Source of the DNA: an uncultured Erysipelotrichaceae bacterium
Lineage (GTDB): Bacteria > Bacillota_I > Bacilli_A > RF39 > UBA660
NCBI GenBank assembly: GCA_902789225.1
Contig: CADANC010000002.1
Location: forward strand, 179,655 to 243,654
Direction: 5' to 3'
DNA length: 64,000 nucleotides
The notes under the pieces were generated by a model. It was given only the letters and a program-made list of their open reading frames with translations, did no database searches and was not told the origin of the DNA. The position numbers and the translations under genes are program-made. Shown one piece after another: positions 54,771 through 64,000 of this stretch (position 1 is its first letter; each line of letters opens with the position of its first letter).

Positions 54771-56840
54771 ATGGCAAGAGATACGTCTTTAGAAAAGACA
54801 AGAAATATTGGAATAATGGCTCATATCGATGCTGGTAAAACTACTTGTACTGAAAGAATCTTATTCCATACAGGGGTAACTCATAAAATCGGTGAAACTC
54901 ATGATGGAGAATCTCAAATGGACTGGATGGCTCAAGAACAAGAACGTGGTATTACTATCACTTCTGCTGCTACTACAGCTCATTGGAAGGGTTATCGTTT
55001 AAATATTATTGATACTCCTGGACATGTTGATTTTACAATCGAAGTTTCTCGTTCATTACGTGTATTAGATGGAGCAGTAGCTTTATTAGATGCACAAGCT
55101 GGTGTTGAACCTCAAACTGAAACTGTTTGGAGACAAGCATCAGAATTTAAAGTTCCTAGAATTATTTTTGCAAATAAGATGGATAAGATGGGAGCTAATT
55201 TTGAATATAGTTTAAAAACTATTAAAGATCGTTTAGGAGTTAATGCTAAACCTATCGAATGGCCAATTGGTTCTGAAGATACATTTAGAGGTGTTATTGA
55301 TCTTGTTACTATGAAAGCATTAGAATTTGATGGTAAACAAGATGAAAATGCTAAAGAAATAGAAATTCCTAGCGAATTAAAAGATATTGCTGAAGAAAAG
55401 AGAGCAGAATTAATTGAAGCTGTAGCTGAATTTGATGATGAAATGATGATGGTTTATCTAGATGGTGGAGAAGTTACAGAAGAAATGATTAAATCTGCTA
55501 TTAGAAAAGGTACATTACAAGCTGAATTTTTCCCAGTTATGTGTGGAACTGCTTTAGGTAATATGGGTATTAAACCTTTATTAGATGCAGTTATTGATTA
55601 TTTACCAAGTCCATTAGATATCGATTCTGTTAAAGGAACTGATTTAAATGGAAATGAAACAGAAAGAAAACCTAGTGATTCTGAACCTTTTGCTTCATTA
55701 GCATTTAAGGTTATGACAGATCCATTCGTTGGACGTTTAACTTTCTTTAGAGTTTATTCAGGACATTTAACTAGTGGATCATATGTATTAAACTCAACTA
55801 AAGATACTAAAGAAAGAATTGGTCGTATTCTTCAAATGCATGCTAACCACAGAAAAGAAATATCTGATGTTTATACTGGAGATATTGCTGCTGCAGTTGG
55901 TTTAAAGAATACTACTACTGGTGATACTTTATGTGATGAAAAGAAACCTATTATTCTTGAAAGCTTAGTAGTTCCTGAACCAGTTATTCAATTAGCTGTT
56001 GAACCTAAGAGTAAAGCTGATCAAGATAAGATGGCTTTAGCATTACAAAAGTTAGCTGAAGAAGATCCAACATTTAAAGTTCATACTGATCATGAAACTG
56101 GTCAAACAGTTATTGCTGGTATGGGTGAGTTACACTTAGATGTATTAGTAGATCGTATGAAACGTGAATTTAATGTAGAAGCTAATGTTGGTGCTCCACA
56201 AGTTGCTTATCGTGAAACAATTCTTAACATGGGTGACTGTGAAGGTAAATATATTAAACAATCAGGTGGACGTGGACAATACGGACATGTTTGGGTTAAG
56301 TTTGAACCAAATCCTGATAAGGGATATGAATTTGTTGATGAAGTTGTAGGTGGAGTTGTTCCTCGTGAATATATTCCTGTTGTTGACAAAGGAATTCAAG
56401 AAGCATTACAAACTGGTGTTGTTGCTGGATATCCTATGATTGATATTAAAGCTACATTACATGATGGTTCTTACCATGATGTAGACTCTAATGAAATGAG
56501 TTTCAAAGTTGCTGCTTCATTAGCTGTTAAAGAAATTAAGAACAATTGTAATCCTGTATTACTTGAACCTATTATGAAGGTTGATGTAACTACTCCAGAA
56601 GAATATTTTGGTAACGTTATGGGAGATTTAACTTCTCGTCGTGGTAAACCTTTAGGTCAAGAATCTCAAGGAAATGCTGTTAAGTTAAGTGCAATGGTTC
56701 CATTAGCAGAAATGTTTGGATATGCTACTAACTTACGTTCTAACACTCAAGGACGTGCAACATTTGTTATGTTCTTCGATCACTATGAACAAGTTCCAAA
56801 GAACATTGCAGAAGAAATAATCAAAAAGAGTGGAAATTAA
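54771..56840 (+). CDS. fusA: Elongation factor G
   Basis: Translocase GTPase. G1 [10 protein letters not shown]2 [10 protein letters not shown]3 DTPGHVDF, G4 NKMDKMG; domains II-V follow, with [11 protein letters not shown] and the C-terminal [17 protein letters not shown]. 689 residues. ATG 54771 follows AAGGAGA. Confidence 0.98.
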   Translation: MARDTSLEKTRNIGIMAHIDAGKTTCTERILFHTGVTHKIGETHDGESQMDWMAQEQERGITITSAATTAHWKGYRLNIIDTPGHVDFTIEVSRSLRVLDGAVALLDAQAGVEPQTETVWRQASEFKVPRIIFANKMDKMGANFEYSLKTIKDRLGVNAKPIEWPIGSEDTFRGVIDLVTMKALEFDGKQDENAKEIEIPSELKDIAEEKRAELIEAVAEFDDEMMMVYLDGGEVTEEMIKSAIRKGTLQAEFFPVMCGTALGNMGIKPLLDAVIDYLPSPLDIDSVKGTDLNGNETERKPSDSEPFASLAFKVMTDPFVGRLTFFRVYSGHLTSGSYVLNSTKDTKERIGRILQMHANHRKEISDVYTGDIAAAVGLKNTTTGDTLCDEKKPIILESLVVPEPVIQLAVEPKSKADQDKMALALQKLAEEDPTFKVHTDHETGQTVIAGMGELHLDVLVDRMKREFNVEANVGAPQVAYRETILNMGDCEGKYIKQSGGRGQYGHVWVKFEPNPDKGYEFVDEVVGGVVPREYIPVVDKGIQEALQTGVVAGYPMIDIKATLHDGSYHDVDSNEMSFKVAASLAVKEIKNNCNPVLLEPIMKVDVTTPEEYFGNVMGDLTSRRGKPLGQESQGNAVKLSAMVPLAEMFGYATNLRSNTQGRATFVMFFDHYEQVPKNIAEEIIKKSGN

Positions 56841-56849
56841 TAAAAATAG

Positions 56850-56878
56850 TTGAAAAAAAATTAAATATTCGATAGAAT
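56850..56878 (+). promoter_or_regulatory. Promoter of tuf
   Basis: TTGAAA at 56850-56855 and TAGAAT at 56873-56878, 17-bp spacer, between fusA and tuf. Confidence 0.65.
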
Positions 56879-56910
56879 ATATGTTGTAAATAAATAAGGA
56901 GGAAAAATTT

Positions 56911-58095
56911 ATGGCAAAGCAAAAATTTGATCGTTCAAAACCACATGTTAACATTGGTACAATTGGACACGTAGATCATGGTAAAACTACTTTAACTGCT
57001 GCTATTACTAAAGTTTTAGCTGGTAAAAACGGAAATGAAGCTGTTGATTTCGCTAATATCGATAAAGCACCAGAAGAAAGAGAACGTGGTATTACTATCA
57101 ATACTGCTCATGTAGAGTATAGTACTGATAAGAGACATTACGCTCATGTTGACTGCCCAGGACATGCTGACTATGTTAAAAACATGATTACTGGAGCTGC
57201 TCAAATGGATGGAGCTATCTTAGTTATAGCTGCTACTGATGGACCTATGGCACAAACTCGTGAACATATCTTACTTGCTCGTCAAGTTGGAGTACCTAAA
57301 ATGGTTGTTTTCATGAACAAATGTGATATGGTTGATGATCCAGAATTATTAGATTTAGTAGAAATGGAAATTCGTGATCTATTAAATGAATATGATTACG
57401 ATGGAGATAATACTCCAATTATTAGAGGTTCTGCTCTTAAAGCTCTTGAGGGTGATGAAAAGTGGATTCCTGCAATTAATGAATTAATGGATGCAGTTGA
57501 TGAATGGATTCCAACTCCTGAAAGAGATACTGAAAAACCTTTCTTAATGAGTATTGAAGATGTATTCACAATCACTGGTCGTGGTACAGTTGTTACAGGA
57601 CGTGTTGAACGTGGTACATTAAAATTAAATGAAGAAGTTGAAATTGTTGGTATTAAGGAAACTCAAAAGACAGTTGTTACTGGTATTGAAATGTTCCGTA
57701 AACAATTAGACTTTGCTGAAGCTGGAGATAATGCTGGTGTTCTATTACGTGGTATTTCTCGTGAACAAGTTCAAAGAGGACAAGTATTAGCTAAACCTGG
57801 AACAGTTACTCCACATAGTAAATTTGAAGCTCAAGTTTACGTATTAAGCAAAGAAGAAGGTGGACGTCATACTCCATTCTTCAACAACTATCGTCCACAA
57901 TTCTATTTCAGAACTACAGATATTACTGGTGTAATTACTTTACCAGAAGGTACTGAAATGGTAATGCCTGGAGATAATATCACTATGTCAGTAGAACTAA
58001 TTCACTCAATCGCTTTAGAAGAAGGAACAAAATTCTCTATTCGTGAAGGTGGACATACTGTTGGTGCTGGTAGTGTTACTAAGATTATTGGTTAA
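56911..58095 (+). CDS. tuf: Elongation factor Tu
   Basis: Delivers aminoacyl-t[23 protein letters not shown] start, G1 [38 protein letters not shown]. 394 residues. Strong ribosome site AAGGAGG. It ends the str operon, followed by two terminators; no S10 operon follows. Confidence 0.98.
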   Translation: MAKQKFDRSKPHVNIGTIGHVDHGKTTLTAAITKVLAGKNGNEAVDFANIDKAPEERERGITINTAHVEYSTDKRHYAHVDCPGHADYVKNMITGAAQMDGAILVIAATDGPMAQTREHILLARQVGVPKMVVFMNKCDMVDDPELLDLVEMEIRDLLNEYDYDGDNTPIIRGSALKALEGDEKWIPAINELMDAVDEWIPTPERDTEKPFLMSIEDVFTITGRGTVVTGRVERGTLKLNEEVEIVGIKETQKTVVTGIEMFRKQLDFAEAGDNAGVLLRGISREQVQRGQVLAKPGTVTPHSKFEAQVYVLSKEEGGRHTPFFNNYRPQFYFRTTDITGVITLPEGTEMVMPGDNITMSVELIHSIALEEGTKFSIREGGHTVGAGSVTKIIG

Positions 58096-58110
58096 TTAAT
58101 TAGTATTTAA

Positions 58111-58139
58111 AAAGAGAAACTTATGTTTCTCTTTTTTTT
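58111..58139 (+). terminator. Terminator after tuf
   Basis: AAAGAGAAAC and GTTTCTCTTT pair perfectly over 10 bp around TTAT, then T-run. Confidence 0.9.
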
Positions 58140-58153
58140 ATTATCTTAAAGAA

Positions 58154-58192
58154 AATACACATTAATATTAAATGTGTATTTTTTATTTTTTA
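58154..58192. terminator. Bidirectional terminator between tuf and femAB-like gene
   Basis: AATACACATT and AATGTGTATT form a 10-bp hairpin with T-run to the right and A-rich DNA to the left, so it can stop transcripts from both sides. Confidence 0.75.
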
Positions 58193-59421
58193 TTTAAGTT
58201 TTTATATAAGTTTAAAGTGAACTTGTTAATAGTTAAGTCGAATTCTCCTATATATTCAATTACAGTAGAATTAAATCCTAATTTCATTTCATTTAAACCA
58301 CTATATTTACTTTTATTTTGGAAATCTCCTACAACTCCATTTAAGTTTAAATATTTTAATTTTTGATAATTATAATCTTCAATCAATTTCCATTTTAATA
58401 AATAACTTGCGTTTAATTGTTTATATCTATCGTCTACTCCTTCAATAAACTCATAAGCAGCATTATCATATTTTATTATTAATGCTCCAGCTATAGGTAT
58501 TCCGTTTGGATATTGTTTTAATAATTTTGTAGATAGAATCATGTTGTTTTTATATATTTGTAGTAATGAATCAGATTCCATTTTTCTATTTAAATAATCA
58601 TTTCTTGTTTTTTCTCCAATTGTTGGGTCTTGTATTATTTCTTGTAGATTGTTATTTTGTTCCATTTCTTTTTCATATGTTCTTCTTGCATTTATTATAA
58701 ATGTTTCTGTGTTTATTGTTGCATAATATATTTCTGTATCATTTCCAAATGTTTTTAATAATTCTTCATAATATGCTAGAGGTTTATTGTCTTTTGTTCT
58801 TATGAAATTATATAGATATTTTAGATTTTTTGTTTCATCTTTTTTAACTTCTATTCCTAAAGAAGAAGCTCTTCTTATTTTGTTTCTTGTTCTCTTATCA
58901 AAACTTTCAAATAATATTCTTATATCATTGTTTAATAAAACTATTGATTCCCATCTAGGTTTTTCTCCTTCAAAGTTTACTGTTTTTCCTTTGTATTCAA
59001 AACCTTGACTTACTAAAGTTTCAGCTATTTCATCAACTTTATTATTTAAATTTAGTATTTCACCTTGATAGTTTCTTATAGATGCTGGAATATAAGGATC
59101 CATTCTAAGAAGCATGTAACTTTGTTTTGATAATGATTTTTTTAGTACTTCTACCATTTCTGGAATATTTTCAATATTATCATAATTGAATAGTATACCT
59201 CTAGGAGCATAACCAATTCTATTTTTCATAAATACTTCTTTATACATAATTAAAGTTGCACCTATTAGCTTATTATTATCATTTATTATTCCTATGTATT
59301 GTATTTTATAACCAAATTTTTTTATTAGGTTTCCATACATAGATGATTGATAGTAATTTCTATATTTATGGTTAATAGCAAAATGATCAAATTGTGATTC
59401 GCTTAGATTTACTACTTTCAT
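58183..59421 (-). CDS. FemAB-family peptidoglycan interpeptide-bridge aminoacyltransferase
   Basis: 412-residue protein of the FemA/FemX/MurM family, which adds amino acids from aminoacyl-tRNA to the lipid II side chain. Two GNAT-like halves are visible (residues about 1-160 with YGNLIKKFGYKIQYIGI and IGYAPRGILF; and a second with ASYLLKWKLIEDYN near 340) separated by a long helical arm (about 240-300), as in FemA. It is the only rightmost gene on the minus strand besides the rpmH cluster. ATG 59421 follows GGGAG. Its presence implies peptidoglycan. Confidence 0.9.
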   Translation of the reverse strand: MKVVNLSESQFDHFAINHKYRNYYQSSMYGNLIKKFGYKIQYIGIINDNNKLIGATLIMYKEVFMKNRIGYAPRGILFNYDNIENIPEMVEVLKKSLSKQSYMLLRMDPYIPASIRNYQGEILNLNNKVDEIAETLVSQGFEYKGKTVNFEGEKPRWESIVLLNNDIRILFESFDKRTRNKIRRASSLGIEVKKDETKNLKYLYNFIRTKDNKPLAYYEELLKTFGNDTEIYYATINTETFIINARRTYEKEMEQNNNLQEIIQDPTIGEKTRNDYLNRKMESDSLLQIYKNNMILSTKLLKQYPNGIPIAGALIIKYDNAAYEFIEGVDDRYKQLNASYLLKWKLIEDYNYQKLKYLNLNGVVGDFQNKSKYSGLNEMKLGFNSTVIEYIGEFDLTINKFTLNLYKNLNKK

Positions 59422-59447
59422 TTTTATACTCCCTTATATTCAGGTTA

Positions 59448-59477
59448 ATTATATCATAGTAATTTGATTTCTTTCAA
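59448..59477 (-). promoter_or_regulatory. Promoter of the femAB-like gene
   Basis: On the minus strand, TTGAAA and TATAAT with an 18-bp spacer. Confidence 0.6.
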
Positions 59478-59550
59478 CTTATATTTTGTTTTTTGTTGAA
59501 ATCTTTACTCTTATATGGTATGATAATAATCGTTATTGGGAGGGTTAGTT

Positions 59551-59775
59551 ATGAACGTGTTAGAAATTATTTTATTAGTTATTTCATTAATATTAATTAT
59601 ATTAGTTTTATTACAAGCCGGAAAAGCAGAAAATACCTCTGGAATTATTAGTGGAGATACTTCAGCTTTATTTACTAATAGAAAAGAAAGAGGATCTGAA
59701 TTATTTATAAGTCGTTTAACTCTAGTTCTTGGTTTGGCTTTTTTTGCTATAAGTTTAGCTGCTATGTTTATTTAA
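59551..59775 (+). CDS. secG: Preprotein translocase subunit SecG
   Basis: 74-residue protein with two membrane helices and the family pattern LLVISLILIILVLLQAGKAENTSG, then a second helix. ATG 59551 follows GGGAGGG. secG-rnr-smpB is the usual Gram-positive order. Terminator follows. Confidence 0.95.
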   Translation: MNVLEIILLVISLILIILVLLQAGKAENTSGIISGDTSALFTNRKERGSELFISRLTLVLGLAFFAISLAAMFI

Positions 59776-59776
59776 T

Positions 59777-59799
59777 AAAGACTTTTAAAGTCTTTTTTA
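59777..59799 (+). terminator. Terminator after secG
   Basis: AAAGACTTT and AAAGTCTTT form a hairpin followed by T. Confidence 0.75.
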
Positions 59800-59829
59800 T
59801 TTTGTTATAATTTTATTAAGGTGATACTA

Positions 59830-61971
59830 ATGAAAGATGATGTTTTAAATATATTAAGAAATGAAGATAAGAGTCTTGATGTTTATGATATTCAACATAA
59901 ACTTAATATAACAGATACTAACTCTTTAGAAGAATTATTAAAGGTCTTAAATGAATTAGAAGATGAAAATATTATTTATCATACTAAAAAGGATAGATAT
60001 ATGTTAATTGAAAATTCTCATTTAAGAAAAGGAATCATGAGAGTAAATAAAAAGGGATTTGGATTTGTTGAGTTAGATGGATTGGCTGATGATATTTATA
60101 TTGATCAAGATAATATGAATGGTGCTATTCATGATGATGAAGTATTAGTTGAAATAACTAGTAAAATGAATATTGATAGATTAGAAGGAAGAGTCCTTAA
60201 AATTATCAAAAGAAACGTTGAACAATATATCGGTGAAATTAATTTCGATGAAAATGGTTTGGGCCATTTAAAATTAGATGGAGATAAAATTAAATTAGAT
60301 ATTGAAATTAATAAAGAAGATTCATTAAATGCTGTAGATGGTCATAAAGTCGTTGTTGAATTAACTAAGAAGATTAGTAATTATAGATTTAAAGGTAAAG
60401 TTTGTAAAATAATTGGTCATAAACATGATCCTGGAGTAGATATTTTATCTATTGTTTATAAATACAAATTTGATGTAGATTTTCCTGAAGAAGTTAAAGA
60501 AGAAGTTCAAAATATTCCTATGGAAGTTCTTCCAGAAGAAAAAGAAGGAAGAAAAGACTTAACGGGAGAAGAAATATTTACAATTGATGGTGATGATACA
60601 AGAGATATTGATGATGCTATAAGTATTGAAAAAATGAATAATGGTCATTATAAGTTAGGTGTTCATATAGCAGATGTTAGTCATTATGTTAAAGAAGATT
60701 CTCCTTTGGATAAAGAAGCTTATAATCGTGGAACTAGTGTTTATTTGGTAGATAGAGTTATACCTATGTTACCTCATGAATTATCTAATGGTATTTGTTC
60801 TTTGAATCCAGATGTTGAACGTTTGGCTATTAGTTGTGTTATGGAATTTGATGGTTCTGGAAAACAAGTTAACTATGAAATATTTCCTAGTGTAATTAAG
60901 TCTAGAAAGCAAATGACTTATAATAAAGTAAATGATATTTTAGAAAAAAATATTGTGGCTGATGATTATAAAGAATTTGAAAAAAGTTTAAGAGAAATGA
61001 ATGAGTTAGCTCATATATTACGTAAGATGAAAGAAAAGAGAGGCTATATCGATTTTGATGTTGATGAAGCTAAGATATTAGTTGATGAGAATTGTAAGCC
61101 TTTAGAAATAAAAAGACGTTATAGAGGAGAAGGAGAAAAACTAATTGAAGATTTTATGATTGCTGCTAACGAATGTGTAGCTACTCATATCTATTTTATG
61201 AATTTACCTTTTATTTATAGAGTTCATGAAGTTCCTCAACCTGATAAAATTTCGGATTTCTTAAGATTTGTTTCTAGTTTAGGTTATAGTGTTAAGGGTG
61301 ATCCTAACGATACTAGACCTACAGCACTACAATATATCTTAGAACAATTACATGATAAGAAAGAATTTCCAATTTTATCTACTCTCTTATTAAGATGTAT
61401 GCAGAAAGCAATTTATAAAGAAATTAATTTAGGACATTATGCTTTAGGAAGTAATTGTTATACTCATTTTACTTCTCCTATTAGAAGATATCCTGATACT
61501 ACTGTTCATAGATTATTACATCAATATTTATTTGATGGTGGATTAGATGAATCAATTGTTAATAAGTGGGAAGCTAAAATGCCATTTATTGCTGAACAAT
61601 GTAGTATTAGAGAAAGAAATGCTGTTGACTGTGAACGCGAAGTTGATGATTTGAAAATGGCTGAATATATGGAAGATCATATTGGAGAAGAGTTTGATGG
61701 AATGATTTCATCAGTTACTAATTTTGGTATGTTTATTCAATTAGATAATCTTGTTGAAGGATTAGTTCCTGTAAGAGATATGCCAGATTTCTTTCATTTC
61801 GATGAAGAACATATGTGTTTAGTCGGAGAAAAAAGTAAAATAAAATACAGTATTGGTGAAAAAGTTAGAATTAAAGTGGTAAGATCATCAAAAGAGAAAA
61901 GGGAAATTGACTTTGAAATTGTAAGGAAGTTAGAAAATGAAAAAGAAAGTAAGAGTAAGAAAAAAGATTAA
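59830..61971 (+). CDS. rnr: Ribonuclease R
   Basis: 3'-5' exoribonuclease that degrades structured RNA and works with tmRNA. Winged-helix N-terminus, cold-shock domains (GIMRVNKKGFGFVEL), RNB catalytic core DDTRDIDDAISIE and HYALGSNCYTHFTSPIRRYPD, then S1 domain at the end. 713 residues. ATG 59830 follows AAGGTGAT. The next gene overlaps it by 35 bases. Confidence 0.96.
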   Translation: MKDDVLNILRNEDKSLDVYDIQHKLNITDTNSLEELLKVLNELEDENIIYHTKKDRYMLIENSHLRKGIMRVNKKGFGFVELDGLADDIYIDQDNMNGAIHDDEVLVEITSKMNIDRLEGRVLKIIKRNVEQYIGEINFDENGLGHLKLDGDKIKLDIEINKEDSLNAVDGHKVVVELTKKISNYRFKGKVCKIIGHKHDPGVDILSIVYKYKFDVDFPEEVKEEVQNIPMEVLPEEKEGRKDLTGEEIFTIDGDDTRDIDDAISIEKMNNGHYKLGVHIADVSHYVKEDSPLDKEAYNRGTSVYLVDRVIPMLPHELSNGICSLNPDVERLAISCVMEFDGSGKQVNYEIFPSVIKSRKQMTYNKVNDILEKNIVADDYKEFEKSLREMNELAHILRKMKEKRGYIDFDVDEAKILVDENCKPLEIKRRYRGEGEKLIEDFMIAANECVATHIYFMNLPFIYRVHEVPQPDKISDFLRFVSSLGYSVKGDPNDTRPTALQYILEQLHDKKEFPILSTLLLRCMQKAIYKEINLGHYALGSNCYTHFTSPIRRYPDTTVHRLLHQYLFDGGLDESIVNKWEAKMPFIAEQCSIRERNAVDCEREVDDLKMAEYMEDHIGEEFDGMISSVTNFGMFIQLDNLVEGLVPVRDMPDFFHFDEEHMCLVGEKSKIKYSIGEKVRIKVVRSSKEKREIDFEIVRKLENEKESKSKKKD

Positions 61972-63133
61972 ACCTTTAGGATTTATTATACTAATCGTAA
62001 TTATTTTATTAGTAGTTGGTATGGTTGGTCTTTTGTCTAAATTTTCTTCTAAGCCAACTAAAAATGAATTATTGATTTTTAAGGAAGTTGGGAAAGTACC
62101 TAAGCTTCAATCATTTGATATGGTTATGGTAGGAGATGCTCTAATTCATTATGGTGTATATAGAGATGCTAAAACTAGTGATGGTGGTTATGATTTTAAA
62201 CCTATGCTTGAAAACATGAAACCTATCATTAGTAAATATGATTTAGCTTATTATAATCAAGAAACTATTCTTGGGGGTACTGAACTTGGACTTTCTAGTT
62301 ATCCTATGTTTAATTCTCCTTATGAAGTCGGAGATGCCTTTATTGATTGTGGATTTGATGTAGTTAGTTTAGCTACTAATCATACTATGGATAAGGGAGA
62401 AAAAGGTGTATTAAATTCAGTTGCTTATTGGAAGAATCATCCTGAAATTGTTACGAGTGGGCAATGGGCATCTGAAGAAGAAAGAAATGAACCAAAAGTT
62501 TATGAGAAAAATGGGATTAAATATGCATTCTTTTCATATACTATGTGGAATAATGGATTAAAAACTCCTGCTGGAAAATCATATTTATCTAATGAATATT
62601 CTCAAGAAAAAGCTAAAGCAGATATTGAACAGGTTAGGGATAAAGTTGATGTTGTTATTGTTGCGATGCATTGGGGAACAGAATATTCTCTAGGTGTTAG
62701 TGCAGCTCAAGAACAAGAGGCAGATTATTTAAGTTCTATAGGAGTTGATTTAATAATAGGTGCTCATCCACATGTTGTTGAACCTATGGAATATATAAAT
62801 GATGGTAAGACATTTGTTATTTATTCTTTAGGAAACTTTATAAGTGATCAGGATGGTGTTGAGAGATTAACTGGATTAATGGCAGAAGTTAGTATTCTTA
62901 AATTAGAAAATATTGATGGTACTACTTCTAGTTTTGTAGTTAACCCTAAAGCTGAACTTGTATATACTGGTGCTCATAGACCTGGAAATGCTTATAATTC
63001 TAATTTTAAATTATATACATATTCATCTTTAGATGATACAATATTACCTGGTTATCAAAATTACTATGCTAAATATAAAGGTGTTGTTAGTAGTAGATAT
63101 CCAGAACTCCAATGGGGGTTATCTAAGGAGTGA
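61937..63133 (+). CDS. CapA/PgsA-family metallophosphatase-like membrane protein
   Basis: 398 residues: Lys/Arg-rich N-terminus, one signal-anchor helix (about 14-33), then an extracellular CapA domain with GDALIHYG, NQETILGG, SLATNHTMDKG, VAMHWGTEYS, GAHPHVVEP and YSLGNFISDQ, the metal-binding blocks of calcineurin-like PgsA/CapA proteins used in poly-gamma-glutamate capsule making. No pgsB/C neighbours exist, so the substrate is unknown. ATG 61937 lies 35 bases inside rnr, behind AAGGAAG. Ends in TGA. Confidence 0.88.
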   Translation: MKKKVRVRKKIKPLGFIILIVIILLVVGMVGLLSKFSSKPTKNELLIFKEVGKVPKLQSFDMVMVGDALIHYGVYRDAKTSDGGYDFKPMLENMKPIISKYDLAYYNQETILGGTELGLSSYPMFNSPYEVGDAFIDCGFDVVSLATNHTMDKGEKGVLNSVAYWKNHPEIVTSGQWASEEERNEPKVYEKNGIKYAFFSYTMWNNGLKTPAGKSYLSNEYSQEKAKADIEQVRDKVDVVIVAMHWGTEYSLGVSAAQEQEADYLSSIGVDLIIGAHPHVVEPMEYINDGKTFVIYSLGNFISDQDGVERLTGLMAEVSILKLENIDGTTSSFVVNPKAELVYTGAHRPGNAYNSNFKLYTYSSLDDTILPGYQNYYAKYKGVVSSRYPELQWGLSKE

Positions 63134-63138
63134 GTTAG

Positions 63139-63576
63139 ATGGAGATAATTAATAGACGCGCAAAGTTTGATTATTTTATAGATGAAGCAATTGAAGCAGG
63201 GATTGTACTAACTGGTACGGAGATTAAATCTATTCGTAATGGTAGTGCAAATATTAAAGATAGCTATGCTATTATCAAGAATAATGAAGTGTTTTTATTA
63301 AATATGTTTGTTGGAGAATATAAGGAAGGAAACATTTTTAATCATAATGAAACGCGAGATAGAAAACTATTATTGCATAAAAAAGAAATTAAGAAGTTAA
63401 TTAAGTATAAGGATAAAGGTGGTTATACTTTTGTTCCACTAAAATTATATTTCAAAAAAAATATTCTTAAATGTGAGCTTGGAGTTTGTCGTGGAAAGAA
63501 AGAATATGATAAAAGACAAACAATAAAAGATAGAGATATTAAGCGTGAAATTAATAAAACAATAAAAAATTATTAA
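63139..63576 (+). CDS. smpB: SsrA-binding protein SmpB
   Basis: SmpB takes tmRNA to stalled ribosomes. Seen: RRAKFDYFIDEAIEAGIVL, TGTEIKSIRNGSANIKDSYA, LYFKKNILKCELGVCRGKK and KDRDIKREINKTI. 145 residues. ATG follows AAGGAGTGA. The ssrA gene is not in the window. Confidence 0.97.
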   Translation: MEIINRRAKFDYFIDEAIEAGIVLTGTEIKSIRNGSANIKDSYAIIKNNEVFLLNMFVGEYKEGNIFNHNETRDRKLLLHKKEIKKLIKYKDKGGYTFVPLKLYFKKNILKCELGVCRGKKEYDKRQTIKDRDIKREINKTIKNY

Positions 63577-63579
63577 AAA

Positions 63580-63615
63580 AAGCAAAAAAATTAAAAATTT
63601 TTTGTCTTTTTTTTT
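63580..63615 (+). terminator. Weak AT-only terminator after smpB
   Basis: GCAAAAAAATT and AATTTTTTG-like arms with T-run; low stability, so termination is uncertain. Confidence 0.4.
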
Positions 63616-63684
63616 AACTTTGAAAATTCGAGATTTTGTTTTACAACTTATCGTGTTGTTTCCAAAAAAAACAATAAAATTTTG

Positions 63685-63713
63685 TTGACTTTATTAGTTT
63701 GTTTTGATATATT
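63685..63713 (+). promoter_or_regulatory. rrn promoter P1
   Basis: TTGACT at 63685-63690 and TATATT at 63708-63713, 17-bp spacer. Confidence 0.8.
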
Positions 63714-63845
63714 ATTGGAACAGCAAGCGAGTGTAAAATCATTTAAATTTTCAATTAAAAAAATTTGAATTTATACCTATATATTGCTGTAAAAAAATGT
63801 CCAAATTAAATGTAAATTTTTTAAAAAAACTTTTGTAAAAATATG

Positions 63846-63874
63846 TTGACTTAAAAAAATTAATTTGGTATATT
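63846..63874 (+). promoter_or_regulatory. rrn promoter P2
   Basis: TTGACT at 63846-63851 and TATATT at 63869-63874, 17-bp spacer, followed by ATTAATGCG. P1 and P2 are 161 bp apart, a usual tandem rrn arrangement; between them is AT-rich DNA with an inverted repeat AAATTTTCAA/TTTGAATTT near 63745-63770. Confidence 0.85.
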
Positions 63875-63899
63875 ATTAATGCGATTCAAAAATGGATTG

Positions 63900-63976
63900 C
63901 AAAATGATCTTTGAAAACTAAGCAAAACGTCAATTTCGAGTAGCTAGGAAATTATACAAATAACAAACTTTATTTT
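63900..63976 (+). promoter_or_regulatory. rRNA leader with boxA antitermination element
   Basis: GATCTTTGAAAACTAAGCAA at about 63906-63925 matches the Firmicute rrn leader boxA (TCTTTGA) region, bound by NusB/S10 for antitermination. Confidence 0.75.
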
Positions 63977-64000
63977 TTTTATGAGAGTTTGATCCTGGCT
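63977..64000 (+). rRNA. rrs: 16S ribosomal RNA, 5' end only
   Basis: The window ends with AGAGTTTGATCCTGGCT (63984-64000), the universal 5' 16S sequence. The exact mature 5' end is a guess at about 63977. The operon runs rightward, away from oriC. Confidence 0.95.

Noticed and set aside
1..64000. CRISPR arrays, insertion sequences, prophage genes, tRNA genes
   Set aside because: I saw no repeat-spacer pattern, transposase, integrase or cloverleaf in my reading; the gene order is that of a stable origin region.
1..64000. TGA as tryptophan (code 4)
   Set aside because: Genes end in TGA in tight operon overlaps and full-length proteins read with TGG only.

Overview
This window is the replication-origin segment of a very AT-rich, low-GC Gram-positive chromosome, most likely an uncultured lineage of the class Bacilli close to the Mollicutes (the RF39-type gut bacteria are a plausible home; this is inference). 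The gene order follows the Bacillus origin map. oriC lies around dnaA near 1.4-3.2 kb. yidC, rnpA and rpmH run leftward from it, and almost everything else runs rightward to the first bases of a 16S rRNA gene at the right edge. TGA ends several genes and genes read through with TGG tryptophan, so the standard bacterial code (11) is used. RpoB has Asn at the E. coli 526 position, a trait known from wall-less Mollicutes, yet a FemAB-type peptide-bridge enzyme and DivIC argue for a cell wall. No spore-specific gene is seen apart from the widespread spoVG.

Layout. 1-10.6 kb: yidC (cut by the window edge), rnpA, rpmH, oriC, dnaA, dnaN, a ComK-family regulator, recF, gyrB, gyrA. 10.6-21.8 kb: small SRP RNA, tadA, then a long operon dnaX-ybaB-recR-holB-ricT-trmN6-rsmI-pth-mfd and a hypothetical gene. 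21.8-27.1 kb: T-box-controlled metG, tatD, a three-gene insertion (two related anchored surface proteins and a SipW-type signal peptidase), rsmA. 27.2-37.6 kb: spoVG, divIC, tilS, ftsH, mscL, dusB, RDD and PrsW membrane proteins, lysS, a YfcC-like transporter. 37.7-58.1 kb: cysS, mrnC, rlmB, a SigH-like sigma factor, a tail-anchored unknown, secE, nusG, rplKA, rplJL, rsmC-like, rpoBC, a Fic protein, rpsL, rpsG, fusA, tuf. 58.2-64 kb: femAB-like (leftward), secG, rnr, a CapA-type protein, smpB, tandem rrn promoters and the 16S start.

The best regulatory DNA is chromosomal: a perfect Noc-binding palindrome beside gyrA, two exact parS cores embedded in dnaX, clustered DnaA boxes, and 10-bp-phased TCGAC repeats forming the -35 region of comK. 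Other points of interest are ComK plus SigH flanking the core cluster (a possible competence circuit), the SipW insertion where rnmV normally sits, a Fic protein with an altered motif between rpoC and rpsL, and three changed antibiotic-target residues (RpoB, S12, L11).
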